NCBI GenBank assembly: GCA_943736015.1
Contig: OX031061.1
Location: 15,013,290 to 15,077,289 of the forward strand
DNA length: 64,000 nucleotides
Direction of reading: 5' to 3'
From: Tridacna crocea
Lineage: Eukaryota > Mollusca > Bivalvia > Cardiida > Cardiidae
Shown in pieces: positions 44,119-56,147 of this stretch. The notes under the pieces were generated by a model that was not told the DNA's origin, ran no database searches, and worked only from the letters and a program-made list of their open reading frames with translations. Both the position numbers and the translations under genes were made by a program. The first letter of the stretch is position 1; each line of letters starts with the position of its first letter.

Positions 44119-44339
44119 GGTCAACAGAGGAAACTAAAATGAAATCATACTTCCAGTGAAGAAACAGAAAGACAGCTGTTGCACTTGTAAAGTAAGAACA
44201 GGTCCTATATCTTATCGTATCCAGACAAAACATACTTTTGAGGGCCCTCATCAGAGCTAAAAAGCAAATACAACACAGGAAAGGACTTTCAAACAAAAAG
44301 GCTCCACCATGCAAAAGAAATTTTTGGGTGACCAGCCCC

Positions 44340-44883
44340 TTTGCTATGAACTGGTAACCAGCATTTTGTCCTTCTCCTACAGTATTTTCAAAAGCCTACT
44401 CTTTCAGGCTCATTCAGAAATTGGGATTGTGTGGTGAACCATTAACTCTTCATCAAACAACAAAAGTTTAGGCTGATCCAAATTTAAAGCATTTGTAGAC
44501 AACAAAATATGTGACTGAAAATTTGAAATTTGGTTTGGGAAGGGTAGAAAACATTGTGGGAAAAGAAGAAAATGCTAGTTACCAGCATTTTCTCCTTTTC
44601 CCACAATGTTTTCAAAGGCTTTCTGTCTCGGGGTCGTTAAAAGTAGACATTGTGTGGTAAAGAGTTAACTCTTCACCAAAGGAATTAATTTAAAACATTT
44701 GCAGACAACAAAATTAACACGACTCAAAGATTGTAACTTGTTCTGTGGAGGTACATGTAAAAAACAATAATATGGGAAAAGGAGAAAATGCCCATTACCG
44801 GCATTTTCTTCTTTTCCCACAAAGTTTATCAAAAGGCCTCTTTCATAGTCGTGAAAACCTGAGATTGTTTGGCAAAGAATTAA
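44340..44883 (-). mobile_element. Three hairpin MITE copies
   Basis: 44340-44445 right half only. 44442-44668 complete, with TTAA at both ends. 44665-44883 complete and sharing TTAA 44665-44668. Confidence 0.82.
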
Positions 44884-44990
44884 TACAGGTCGGATTGTAA
44901 TTAGCCTTATTATACTATATAAACCATCTGACACCTGCTGTGTCTCCAAAAGCTTTTTGAGATCTAACCCTCTACCAAAAAATTGCAAGT

Positions 44991-45218
44991 TTAACTCATT
45001 ACCAAACAACAATATTTTAGGCTTGTCCAAATCGACAGCATTTGCAGAGGACAAAGTAAAAGATACTGAAAATTTGAAATTTTGTCATGAAGGGTACAAA
45101 ACATTGTGAGAAAAGGATAAAATGCTGGTTACCAGCATTTTCTCCTTTTCCTACAGTGTTTTCAAAAGGCTTCTTTCTCAGGGGCGTCAAAAGTAGGGAT
45201 TGTGTGGTAATGGGTTAA
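44991..45218 (-). mobile_element. Hairpin MITE, complete
   Basis: TTAA at 44991 and 45215, termini CTCATTACCAAACAA / TGTGTGGTAATGGG. Confidence 0.85.
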
Positions 45219-45274
45219 ATGTCCCTGAATCAGAAGGTCTTTGGAAACATTGTGGTTAGAGGAGAAAATGAAGT

Positions 45275-46080
45275 CACACAAGAGGGCTATGATGGCCCTG
45301 AAGTCACTCGTCTGAGTCTTTTCACCAAGCAGTGACTCATTTTCAATCTCTTTTCTGATATCAGGACAAATATTCTACCAAGTTTTCTTAATCATTGGAC
45401 TGAAAATTTAGTCTCTAGCTTGTACACAAGAACTTCCCTATGTGACCTACTTTTAGCTAAAATAGCCCATTTTCCCATGGTAGGTATTATCAAAATGAAG
45501 ATTCTGACCATCTTTCATTATTATTGGACAAAAGGTCTTTCCAAGATTTGACATGTGACCTACGTTTTTGCCAAATGTGACACATTTCCATCATATTGAG
45601 CATCAAGTAAAACATTATGGCTATTTTTCATTATGTATTGGACAGAAAATGTTTACAGTTCCAACAGCTATTTTAAAGATTTTACCTTGTGACCAAGTTT
45701 TTCACCAGATATGACCCATTTTTAAACTTGTCCAAGAAATCATCAAGACAAAATTTAATATTCTGACCAAGTTCTATGAGTATTCCATTGAAAATATGGC
45801 CTCCAGAGTGTGCATAAGATTTTTCTAAGATATGACCTAGTGACCTGGCTTTTGGACCAATGTGGCCATTTTTCAAACTTGTCCAAGAAATCATCAAGAC
45901 AAATATTCTGACCCAGTTCAATGAGTATTGCACTAAAAATGTTGATTATAGATATGACTTAGTGACCTAGTTTTGACCCCACATGATTCATTTTCAACTC
46001 GTCCAAGATATCATCATGACAAACATTCTGACCAACTTTCAACATTTTTGGAATTAAAATGTGGCCTCCTAAACATGGGC
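45275..46080 (+). repeat. 145-bp-satellite element, partial copy
   Basis: Starts with the terminal block caagagggctatgatggccc then ctgaagtcactcgtctgagt, followed by about five diverged 145 bp units (gacctagttttgaccccaca, tcatcatgacaaacattctg). The right end is missing where the mariner remnant begins. Confidence 0.7.
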
Positions 46081-46139
46081 CTTCAGCTCCACATACCGTA
46101 GTTTTAAACTTATAGACATTTCAATAGAGCTATAGTTGA

Positions 46140-47290
46140 CAACTGTTGTAAAAATAGTTGGGAAAGGAATTAAGAGTACTGAAGAAATTAGAGCTTATAA
46201 TAAAGTTCACACAAAACTCGGTCATTCAGTAATGCAGATTTTTACTGAATTGGTGGAGGTTTATGGGTCTGATAAGGTATCTTATGAGACAGAAAGAAAT
46301 TTCTGACAGGTACAGAGTTCATCAAAGATGCAGCAAAATCTGGCCAACCTGTGACTGTAACAAGTGAGGTAAATGTCTAAAAAGTCAAGGAAATAATTGA
46401 AAGTGATGGCAGATACACAATTTGTAATATTGCCAAAGCTGTTAGCATACCTCTATTGCAGGTAAATTTCATTTTGATGCATATTTTGAAATTAAAAAAA
46501 AAATTCTGCCAGACGGATACTGCATAAAATTGACAGATGACCAAAAACAGGCCCAAGTACAAACCACTTGGCAGTTGTTCAAAATGTTTCACAAATTCAA
46601 TCAAAGACAATTTGCAAACACTGTTACTGGTGACAAAACATGGGTTCACTATTTTGAACCAGTAAGAAAAAATTGGAAACAAAATATGGCTAACTAAACA
46701 TGGTAGAAGGCCTGTAGTTGCCAAAAGAAGCATAAGCACAAAGAAGGTTCTTTATTGCATATTCTTCTCATGTGATGGTATGGCCATACAAATTCCAGTG
46801 CCAAAGGGCAAAAGTGTTACAGGTCGGTATTACCGAGATGTTATACTAAAAAGCTCAAGAAATATTATCTTGAGTGACGCACTGTGTCAGGATTTAGGCA
46901 TGTTCGTCTACTTCACCATAATGCTCCATCACATACATCTCGATAGGTGAGTTCAACACTATTCTAAGTGCCTGTACAATGTACAGGCACTTAGAATAGT
47001 TTTGCACTCACTTATCGATCTTAGCCTGTGAAGCAATTTTTGAAGTCGGAGAAGGTTACCCTCTTGCCACAGCCACCATTATCTCCAGATCTAGCCCCAT
47101 GCGAGTTTTTCCTTTTTCCAAAACTTATAAGCTAAGCCATCAGTCAGTGCCTCAGAGGTCTACCTAAATCAGAGTACCACGACACATTTTAGAGATGGAT
47201 TCAGAGATATGCAGAGAATACTTTTAAGGGATGTAAAGTTCATTTCACTATTTCAGTTGAACGCTTTTGAGATATCGTACAATACACATT
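46140..47290 (+). pseudogene. Mariner-type transposase remnant (inactive)
   Basis: Conceptual translation across frames recovers mariner landmarks in order: an N-terminal …SGQPVTVTSEV-like helix-turn-helix linker (46340-46375), TGDKTWVHYFEP (46630-46665), LLHHNAPSHTS (46908-46940) and SPDLAPCEFFLFPK (47083-47124). Several stops and frameshifts break it. The second catalytic aspartate position reads His (HHNAPSH where mariners have HDNAPSH). A hairpin has inserted at about 46942-47023. Terminal repeats were not found. It once encoded the DD34D enzyme for cut-and-paste transposition. Confidence 0.82.
46942..47023. repeat. Hairpin insertion within the mariner remnant
   Basis: cgataggtgagttcaacact…gtgcctgtaca pairs with tgtacaggcac…cactcacttatcg, arms about 38 bp with two mismatches. 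It separates the HNAPSHTS motif from the downstream coding remnant, so it arrived after the transposase. Confidence 0.8.
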
Positions 47291-47526
47291 ACATACTGGG
47301 TATGAATAAATAGCCGGAATGTAATTTTTGGGTTAGTATTGTCAAGCCAATCATAAGAATGTTCTTAGCATTGCTCTCCAAAATTGTCTGTGACCCATCA
47401 AGCAAAAAGGGAAAATCTTGGAATTTGCATCAATAAGATGAAAACAGATCAATGATAATGCAGGTCAATTTAAGTTGATATTTCAAAAATGACTATTCAT
47501 ACTAAAAATATCAAAAAAGCAGAAAT

Positions 47527-47585
47527 TATCAACCCTGGTCAGCCTGCACTGTTCATGCAGTCTGACCAGGGCTGACACTTTTGCA
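47527..47585. repeat. Palindrome related to the 36-bp minisatellite
   Basis: tcaaccctggtcagcctgca, ctgttca, tgcagtctgaccagggctga, cactttt. Same plan as 12615-12682. Confidence 0.65.
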
Positions 47586-47660
47586 GTTCCCAGATGGTGT
47601 GACCGGTCACGTATTTGAAAGTAACAACACTGCTAGTTGAATCAGAAGTTGTACAGCAGT

Positions 47661-47889
47661 TTAACCCATTACCACATGAGAAAAATTTAGGCTGGTCCAA
47701 ATTGAAAGCATTTGCAGACGACAAATTAAAAGTGACTGAAAAATTGAAATTTGTTCTGGGAAGGGTAGAAAACACTGTGGGAAAAGGAGAAAATGCTGGT
47801 TACCAGCATTTTCTCCTTTTCCCACAGTGTTTTCAAAAGGCTTCTTTCTCAGGGGCGTCAAAAGTAGGGATTGTGCAGTAATGAGATAA
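47661..47889 (-). mobile_element. Hairpin MITE
   Basis: Left TTAA at 47661; right end reads gtaatgagataa. Hairpin perfect with cactgtggg / cccacagtg arms. Confidence 0.82.
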
Positions 47890-48549
47890 TTTCAACTACA
47901 GAAAATCTTTGAGAAGAATGCTTAAAAAATCCTAAGAATGGATGTGAATACAGACGTGGGCTTACAACATGATGAGCCTGAAAATACATTCACTGAGATT
48001 ATATCTCAAAACAGATTGAACCGGATTTCATTTCTAGAGATTTTTTTGAAAAATCTAAACAAAAAACAAAGACTACTAATTTTCATTTACATGCAACTAT
48101 GGCTGTATAACTTAAACATAGATAGAAAATATACGTTGTAAACACTAGGAATTACTGAGGTTTTTTTTTCTATTCTGTTATAACTACATCGTTATTTCTG
48201 AGCAAAGCATACAATGTTTTTAACCCTTGTGCTACAAAGCTCGAGATAACACTTTCGTGAACAGTGCAGATCAAGATAAGACTGTACAAAAACATAGTGT
48301 TACTGACAGTGATAAATATAGCATTGAAAAAGCATTTCTCACAATACCATTTCACTCATCTTCACAAGCCAAGGCTTACGATTCACTACACTACTCTACC
48401 CTTGGCAGATTGAGCTTGATTTTTACATTCACCCGATACACTTTTTATTGGATGCAGCCAGCTCTAGCTGCAACGAATGAAATCGTTTGTAGCATTTCAT
48501 CTTTGATAAAAAAAGAACAAGGTCGCTACCTTTCGAATAGAAGGTAAAC

Positions 48550-48717
48550 ATGGAAAGCGGTTTGTAAAACGATATTTTTTCATTTGCTTTTAGAAACATG
48601 ATGTAAGGGGAGTAATAACCAGCATCCAATAGAGGGCGCATCACAGGAATCTCGAAATCGGGCTCAATCAGCCAAGGTAAGATCCACGTAGTGATCGTAA
48701 ACTTGGCTCGCGAAGAT
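48550..48717. mobile_element. Truncated copy of the 9.55-kb MITE
   Basis: Matches 9611-9767 from agcggtttgtaaaacgatat through gtagtgatcgtaaacttggc. The left inverted end is missing. Confidence 0.8.
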
Positions 48718-48844
48718 GCATTTCACTAGTTTGTCAGATTTAATCAAAGTCCTGACAATACTGAGTAATTGTCACAGACTGTACAATCTAATCTTATATC
48801 TAGACAGGTCGCGGAGGTATCTTTAGTAATGGGGGCTTTAACTC

Positions 48845-49265
48845 TTAACTCTTTACCACATGAGAAAATTTTAGACGGGTCCAAATTGAAAGCATTTGCA
48901 GACGACAAAATAAAGGTGACTTAAAAATAAAAATTTGGTTTAGGAAGGGTAGAAAACACTGTGGGAAAAGGAGAAAATGCTGGTTACCAGCATTTTCTCC
49001 TTTTCCCACAGTGTTTATAAAAGGCTTCTTTCTCAGGGTCGTTAAAAGTCGGGATTGTGTGGTAAAGAGTTAACCTCCTAATCCCAAGTTTTAACAACCC
49101 TAAAAGAGATGGCTCTTGAAAACATTGCGAATAATGGAGAAAATGCTGGTCACCAGCATTTTCTCCATTTCCCACGTTTTCTACCTTATCAAATAGAGAA
49201 ATCATAACTGTAGCAATACTCAAATTATAGTCTACTCAAAATTTTGTTGTTTGGTACAGAGTTAA
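48845..49265. mobile_element. Two hairpin MITE copies sharing one TTAA
   Basis: 48845-49073 (-, perfect cactgtggg/cccacagtg hairpin) and 49070-49265 (+, ggtcacc loop, shortened). TTAA 49070-49073 is common to both. Confidence 0.85.
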
Positions 49266-49273
49266 AGATTAAT

Positions 49274-49640
49274 GTAGTGGACCCGTAACAGAAAACAGCT
49301 ATTTCCACTGAAATATCATCCTACAAAATTTGCTAAGACTGAAAATGAGTATTATTGTACTACTCTTACAGAGCCACTTTTTCCTTTTTGTCCTTCCTAG
49401 AATTATCATTTATAAATCTAAAAGCACTATATTTTCATTACAAAGTGAGATAGAAACTACCTCCCTTTTTTGGAAACTAACAAAAGTAACAAGAAATAAT
49501 TTCAAGATAAACATCAAAGCAATTTGTAATTGGTAAAAAATGTGCAAAAGTATTATATCTGTATAAAATCTGTCTTTATCAACTGTCAAGAAATTTTAGG
49601 CCATGCTGCACTAGAAGTACGAAGGGTTCACTACCTTAAT
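49274..49640 (+). repeat. Dispersed repeat, uninterrupted copy of the 13.86-kb repeat
   Basis: Shares blocks in order with 13855-14530 and shows the pre-insertion state at the SINE site (ctttttcctttttgtccttc). Confidence 0.72.
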
Positions 49641-50179
49641 AAAACCCAGGGTGGTGTGTTCAAGTGTTCAATATGGACATGTCCAAAGTTTTGTCATTTG
49701 GCAATGGAAATGAGCTAGAATTGATCTTGTAAAAACCACAAGTTAAAATACAGCAGGTAATAAAGAGACCTGACACAACTGAGGTATGTATGGTGAACAT
49801 CAGACCCTGCAATATATTTCTACCCTTGGTACCCTGCTATTGATTCCGATGTTCAACTCCAAAGCCAAAATGATTATGTTCAATAATTCTACTTCAAAAA
49901 TAGTCTTTTAAAGTTCATGACATTATGATTACGACAAATATTCACACACATTCTACTGCACCTGTATGTTTGTGGTGGATATAGAATCAAAAGTGCACCT
50001 ATTTACTTTTTCTACATAAGGGCTACACAAACAACTAAACATTTTCTTTGAACTACCTGCTCAAAAATCAACATGGAAGTTCCATTTCTCATAATTTTCA
50101 TGCAACAGGGGCAGTTTTATGATAGCTTTTCCAACAAGCAAATTTAAAATGACATTATCAAGATGCAACAGTAGTCAGA
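49641..50179. other. Intergenic, unassigned
   Basis: No gene or repeat recognised apart from a short MITE-like ttttgtcatttggcaatg near 49690. Confidence 0.5.
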
Positions 50180-50405
50180 TTAAATCTTTACCAAACAACA
50201 AAATTTTAGACTGGTCCAAATCGAAAGCATTTGCAGATGACAAAATAAAAGTGACTGGAAATTTGAACCTTGTTTTGTGAAGGATAGAAAATATTGTGGG
50301 AAAGGAAAAAATGCTGGTTACCAGCATTTACTCCTTTTCCTACAATGTTTTCTACAGGCTTCTTTCTCAGGGTCATCAAAAGTAGGAATTAAGTGTTAAT
50401 GGGCA
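50180..50405 (-). mobile_element. Hairpin MITE, right end eroded
   Basis: TTAA at 50180. Hairpin with ggttacc loop. Ends aagtgttaatgggc. Confidence 0.75.
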
Positions 50406-50632
50406 AAATTATGGCGCTCCTGGGCTTGAATGCATCTAGATTAGGTATAATACTAAGCAAATTATCACATGATTATAGATCCACAAAAGCTATTTCGTCT
50501 AAAAACTAATTGAATTATGAGGTACACTGGTCCTTTAACATGCAACAAATTAACCAACAGCAAACAGTTTAGACCCAGGTTAGCCTGACTGTGCATGCTG
50601 ACCTAGGTCAATCGTTTTTGCACATGACTGAC

Positions 50633-51074
50633 TTCACCCTTTACCATACAATCCCAACTTTTGCCGACCCTCAGAAAGAAGCTTTTAGAAAACATTCTGG
50701 GAAAAGGTGAAAATGCTGGTAACACATTTTCTCCTATTCCTACAATGTTTTCTACCTTTCACAAAACAAATTTCAAATTTCAGTCACTTTAATTTTTTAG
50801 TCTGCATAATTATGCTTTCAATTTGTACAAGTCAAAAATGTTGTTGTTTGGTAAAGAGTTAACCCATTACCACACAATCCCTACTTTTGACAACCCTCAG
50901 AAAGAAGCTTCTAAAAAGCATTATGGGAAAAGGAGAAAATGCTGGTACCCTTTTTCAACAATGTTATCTTACAGTCCTAAAACAAATTTCAATTCTTTAG
51001 TCACATTTATTTTCTCGACTGCAAATGCTTTCAATTTGGACCAGTCTAAAATTTTGTTGTTTGGTACAAAGTTC
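50633..51074 (+). mobile_element. Two direct hairpin MITE copies sharing one TTAA
   Basis: 50633-50862 and 50859-51074, head to tail across TTAA 50859-50862. The second has a shortened loop (ctggtaccctttttcaac). Confidence 0.82.
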
Positions 51075-51089
51075 AACCCCTTTTTAACA

Positions 51090-51505
51090 AAGAATGGCTT
51101 ACATTTGTCTAGAAATTAGAAGTTTTCCTAGAAATTCCCATCCTATTTGCAGTGGAAATTTTATGAGTAATTCACTATCTCTATTCCTTTTCCACTGTTA
51201 ATCCCTTATTTTACCCAAGGAAATTTCAATTCTCATTTTCAAAAATATTTATGAATACAGACGTGAAAACCTTCCCTCAAAATAATCATCATGGAACCCC
51301 AAGGCTACGTATTCAATTAGCTGAATTTTTAGAGACACAACATTGACAAAACTTTTGTGATTTCCATTGTTCATAATTTCAAGATAGTTCAATCATCCTT
51401 CTTTAGTATCAGGAATGACAAAGTCTTCGAAATGTTCTATTCCAAAGCATTTTCATCCCACAAATAACAATTCCATATGCCTCAAAATATTATGTAATTC
51501 TTCTT
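51090..51505. other. Intergenic, unassigned
   Basis: AT-rich spacer with nothing recognised. Confidence 0.5.
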
Positions 51506-51508
51506 TTG

Positions 51509-51735
51509 ACCCATTACCTCACAAACCCAAGTTTTAACAACCCTGATAGAAAAAGCTTTTAAAAACATTGTGAGAAAAGGAGAAAATGCTGGTTACCAGT
51601 ATTTTCTTCTTTTCTCACAATGTTTTCTACCTTCCTATATCAAATTTCAATTTTTTATTCACATTTCTTTTCGCATTAGTGAAATGCTTTAAATTTCAAC
51701 ATGTCCGAAAATTTGTTGCTTGGTAAGGAGTAAAA
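51509..51735 (+). mobile_element. Hairpin MITE, ends eroded
   Basis: Arms tgtgagaaaagg / cttttctcaca carry a matched change relative to the family (GGG to GAG with CCC to CTC). Confidence 0.8.
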
Positions 51736-51907
51736 TGGTAGGAAAGAAATGTCATAAAATATTGGCTACAAGCCATTTTCTCTGGTGTTTTTAATGCATT
51801 TTTAAATCTATTAAAATTTTAGGTATAGGATTGAAAAAAATCACATGTTGTGCAAACCTCCATAAATAGAAAATACGCCTTGTGGTATCACCAGAATAAT
51901 GGAATTT

Positions 51908-52253
51908 GTTCACTTTCTTTCCAAACAACAAATTTTTAGATTTGTGCAAAGTGCAAGCAGATGAAGAACTTTATGTGGCTGAAATTACTGCATTTGTTTA
52001 TCAAAGAGCTAAAAGGAGAAGAGTCCAGTTATATGAACGTTTTTACATTTTCCATGATGTTTTTTAAACCCATTCTCACCCAATCCCTACTTTCGATACC
52101 TCTGAGAAAAAAGGCTTTTAGAAAACATTATGAGAAAAGGAGAAAATGCTGGTAACCAGCATTTTCTCCTTTTCCAACAATATTTTCTACCCTTCACAAA
52201 ACAAATTTCTACTTTTCAATCACTTTTATTTTGTCGTCTGCAAATTTTTTTTA
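51908..52253. mobile_element. Decayed and truncated hairpin MITE copies
   Basis: 51908-52050 keeps only the outer half. 52067-52253 (+) has an intact hairpin but stops at tctgcaaatttt. Confidence 0.65.
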
Positions 52254-52468
52254 GCTATATCGCCAGTGCATGTTTTGATCCTATCCTAGAAATTCTTTTA
52301 CTAGCACTAAACACAATATTCTTTTCAAGCCACTGGCTACTTTCCCACAAAACCATTGTCGAAAACATGGTCAGCTGTGAGAGAAAAAGGAATCTAGTTG
52401 CAATGAGTGCCCACAAACCTTGGAAAATAACTGTCAGAGCCAAGAATCCTGTAATGTACACTTCACAT

Positions 52469-52698
52469 TTAACCCTTTACCACACAATTCCGTATTTCAA
52501 TGACCCTGTAAAAAAAGCCTTTTGAAAACACTGTGGGAAAACGAGAAAATGCTGGTTACCAGCATTTTCTCCTTTTCCCACAATGTTTTCTACCCTTCTC
52601 AAAATAATCTATGAAATGTGAGTCATATTTATTTTGTAGTCTGCAAATGCTTTCAATTTGAAAACAATCTAAAATTTTGTCATTTAGTAAAGAGTCAA
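52469..52698 (+). mobile_element. Hairpin MITE
   Basis: Left TTAA at 52469, right end gtaaagagtcaa. ggttacc loop. Confidence 0.82.
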
Positions 52699-52977
52699 AA
52701 GTATGCTTGTGATAAATAGAATTTGCAGAATTCACAGACCTTGATCCAACATCAGAATGCTGATTTAGGGCACTCTGATCTTAACCTATGCTGTCTGTTT
52801 AAAACTCTATTGTTTATAATGTGAGATGGAGGGATTCTATCGATAAAAATCTTGTCTCCTTTTTAAATTAATTAATCTTTACATTTTCTAGAGTTCATAT
52901 TAATGATAAATCTGATAAAAAGGAAGATTATTGATAGTACACATACACACAATTTCTGTGAGTTTCAACATTATCCT

Positions 52978-55271
52978 TTAAATCTTTACCACATGAGAAA
53001 ATTTTAGACTGTTCCAAATTGAAAACATTTGCAGACGACAAAATAAAGGTGACTAAAAAAATTGAAATTTGTTCTGGGAAGGTCAGACAAGAGGGCCATG
53101 ATGGCCCTGAAATCGCTCACCTGAGTTTATTGACCAAACATGCACCATCTAGTTTCCCAGTGACCTAGTTTTTTATCAGACATTACCCATCATCAAACAC
53201 TTTTGAGATATCAATAAGACAAACATTCTGGCCAAGTTTCATGAGTATTGGACTGAAAATGTGGCCTCTACAGTGTACAAAAGGTTTTTCTAAGATTTCA
53301 TCAAGTGACCTAGTTTTGGACCCGACAATTACCCATTATCAAACTCTTTTGAGACATCACCAAAACAAACATTCTGACCAAGTCTGAAGAATATCAGGCA
53401 GAAAATGTAGCCTCTAGAGTGTACACAAGGTTTTTCTAATATTTGACCCATTGACCTAGTTTTTGACTCCACATGACCCATTTTCAATCTCATTCAAGGT
53501 ATCACCAGGACAAATATAATGAACAAGTTTTAGGAGTATCAGACTGAAAATGTGTCCTCCAGAGCATACAAAAGGTGTTTATAACATTTGACCTATTGAC
53601 CCAGTTTTTGACCCAACATGACCCATTTTCAAACTCATCCAAGATATTATAAAGGCAAACATTCTGACTAATTTTCAAGAGTGTTGGACTGAAAATGTGG
53701 CATCCAGAGCATATACAAGGTTTTTCTTAAGATTTGACCTGGTGACCTAGTTTTTAACCCCCAATGACCCATTTTCAAACCTGTCTGAGATATCATCAAG
53801 ACAAACATTCTGACCAACTTACAAGAGTTTCGGACTGAAAATGTGGCCTTTAGAGCCTACAAAAGGTTTTTCTAACATTTGACCTAGTGACCTAGTTTTT
53901 GACCCCACATGACCCATTTTCGATCTTGTCCGAGATATCATCCAGACAAATATCCTGACCAACTTTCATGAGTATCCAACTGAAAATGTGGCCTCTAGAG
54001 CGTACAAAAGGTTTTTCTAACATTTGACCTAGTGACCTAGTTTTTGACCCCACGTGACCCATTTTCGAACTCGTCCGAGATATCATCCAGACAAACATCC
54101 TGACCAACTTTCATGAGTATCCATCTGGAAATGTGGCCTCTAGAGCGTACAAAAGGTTTTTCTAAGATTTGACCTAGTGACCTAGTTTTTGACACCACGT
54201 GACCCATTTTCGAACTCGTCCGAGATATCATCCAGACAAACATCCTGACCAACTTTCATGAGTATCCGACTGAAAATGTGGCCTCTAGAGCGTACAAAAG
54301 GTTTTTCTAAGATTTGACCTGGTGACCTAGTTTTTGACCCCACGTGACCCATTTTCGAACTCGTCCGAGATATCATCCAGACAAACATCCTGACCAACTT
54401 TCATGAGTATCCGACTGAAAATGTGGCCTCTAGAGCGTACACAAGGTTTTTCTAAGATTTGACCTGGTGACCTAGTTTTTGACCCCACGTGACCCATTTT
54501 CGAACTCGTCCGAGATATCATCCAGACAAACATCCTGACCAACTTTCATGAGTATCCGACTGAAAATGTGGCCTCTAGAGCGTACACAAGGTTTTTCTAA
54601 GATTTGACCTGGTGACCTAGTTTTTGACCCCACGTGACCCATTTTCGAACTCGTCCGAGATATCATCCAGACAAACATCCTGACCAACTTTCATGAGTAT
54701 CCGACTGAAAATGTGGCCTCTAGAGCGTACACAAGGTTTTTCTAAGATTTGACCTGGTGACCTAGTTTTTGACCCCACGTGACCCATTTTCGAACTCGTC
54801 CGAGATATCATCGAGACAAACATCCTGACCAACTTTCATGAGTATCCGACTCAAAATGTGGCCTCTAGAGCGTACACAAGGTTTTTCTAAGATTTGACCT
54901 AGTGACCTAGTTTTTGACCCCACATGACCCATTTTCGAACTCGTCCGAGATTTCATCGAGACAAACATCCTGACCAATTTTCATGAGTATCCGACTAAAA
55001 CTGTGGCCTCTAGAGCGTACACAAGGTAAAAAGTTGACGACGGACGACGCACGACGCACGCCGCACGACGCACGACGGACGACGGACGACGGACGCCGGA
55101 CACAGCACGATCACAATAGCTCACCATGAGCACTTCGTGCTCAGGTGAGCTAAAAACACTGTGGGAAAAGGAGAAAATGCTGGTTACCATTTTCTCCTTT
55201 TCCCACAGTGTTTTCAAAAGGCTTCTTTCTCATAGGCATCAAAAATAGGGATTGTGTGGTAATGGGTTTAA
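52978..55271 (-). mobile_element. Hairpin MITE split by a 2.07-kb satellite element
   Basis: The left part (52978-53082, TTAA then atctttaccacatgag…ttgttctgggaagg) continues at about 55153 (aaaacactgtgggaaaagga…gtgtggtaatgggttTAA). Reading across the insertion restores the usual order; about five family bases are disturbed at the junction. Confidence 0.82.
53084..55152 (+). mobile_element. Element with 145-bp satellite core
   Basis: Left end caagagggccatgatggccc, tgaaatcgctcacctgag; right end ctcaccatgagcacttcgtg, ctcaggtgagc. The ends share an inverted gctcacctgag / ctcaggtgagc. The core (53137-55025) is about 13 direct units of 145 bp (…ttttgaccccacgtgaccca…gcctctagagcgtac…). A cgacgcacgacgg tract of ~70 bp lies between core and right end. 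Partial copies: 8016-8112, 13120-13485, 29655-29930, 45275-46080. Short ~71-codon frames recur once per unit on the minus strand and are not genes. Confidence 0.85.
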
Positions 55272-55574
55272 CCTCAAAACATTTGTTAGAGCCAAGAAAT
55301 TTAAGCATGAAAATTTCTACGGTAATAACGAAAACTTGTAGAATGGAATCTATTTCTTATCAAAATATTCCATAATCTTTCTGTGCATGTTGTGACATTA
55401 ATTTTTTTTTGTTTCATCTTCAAAGAAATATAGGACAATGTGCCATTGTCACTTACAAACAGTAAAAATTGCAAGCTGTCACAAAATTGATTTTCCTGCA
55501 CTGATATAAAACAGATTAGCATAGATTCTATATATACTATTTTTAAGCAGTACTATATCTGGAAAATGGTGTAA

Positions 55575-55682
55575 TCTGTCTACCACAGAATGATGATTTT
55601 TAACAAATCTTGAGAAAGAAGCCTTTTGAAAACACTGTGGGTAAAAGAGAAACGCTGGTAACCAGCATTTTCTCCTTTCTCC
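55575..55682 (+). mobile_element. Left part of a hairpin MITE
   Basis: ctaccacagaatgatgattt to ccagcattttctcctttc; right half absent. Confidence 0.65.
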
Positions 55683-55788
55683 ATTTAGTCCATAGAATGT
55701 CAAACATATTGCACAAAGATGGTGACAAAAATGCAAATGACAAAAGGCCTATGACATTACTTTTTCTTTAAAATAATCCCAGAGAAAA

Positions 55789-56017
55789 TTAACCTTTTAC
55801 TCCATAGATACTCATTTCTACACATTGCTTGTAGGAGCCTTTGGAAAACATTGTGGCGAAAGGTGAAATTGCTCGTGACGAGCAATTTCACCTTTTGCCA
55901 CAATGTTTTCTATGCTATCAAAAGGTGTCATATACACATAAGAAACAGCTTCATCCTTGCTGTTATTTAGGGTCAGTTAAAGATACCATAGAAATGGCTT
56001 ATGGGGTAAAGGATTAA
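55789..56017 (+). mobile_element. Hairpin MITE, second subfamily, complete
   Basis: TTAA at 55789 and 56014. Hairpin arms changed together to gtggcgaaaggtgaaattgc / gcaatttcaccttttgccac around tcgtgacga. Close relative of 62199-62431. Confidence 0.85.
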
Positions 56018-56147
56018 AAGATAGGTGTCAGGACTCCATTTTGTAATGGTTATCGCAAAGTATTGGATTTGAAGAGAAAATGGATATTTTATACTATCAA
56101 ATTATGGCACTATGTATGGTAAGGCATGTGAGTTGGAGTCAGTAAAC

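Noticed and set aside
46377..46739. 120-codon minus-strand frame
   Set aside because: Antisense of the mariner transposase remnant.
53892..54977. Seven near-identical ~71-codon minus-strand frames
   Set aside because: One per 145 bp satellite unit; an artefact of the tandem repeat.
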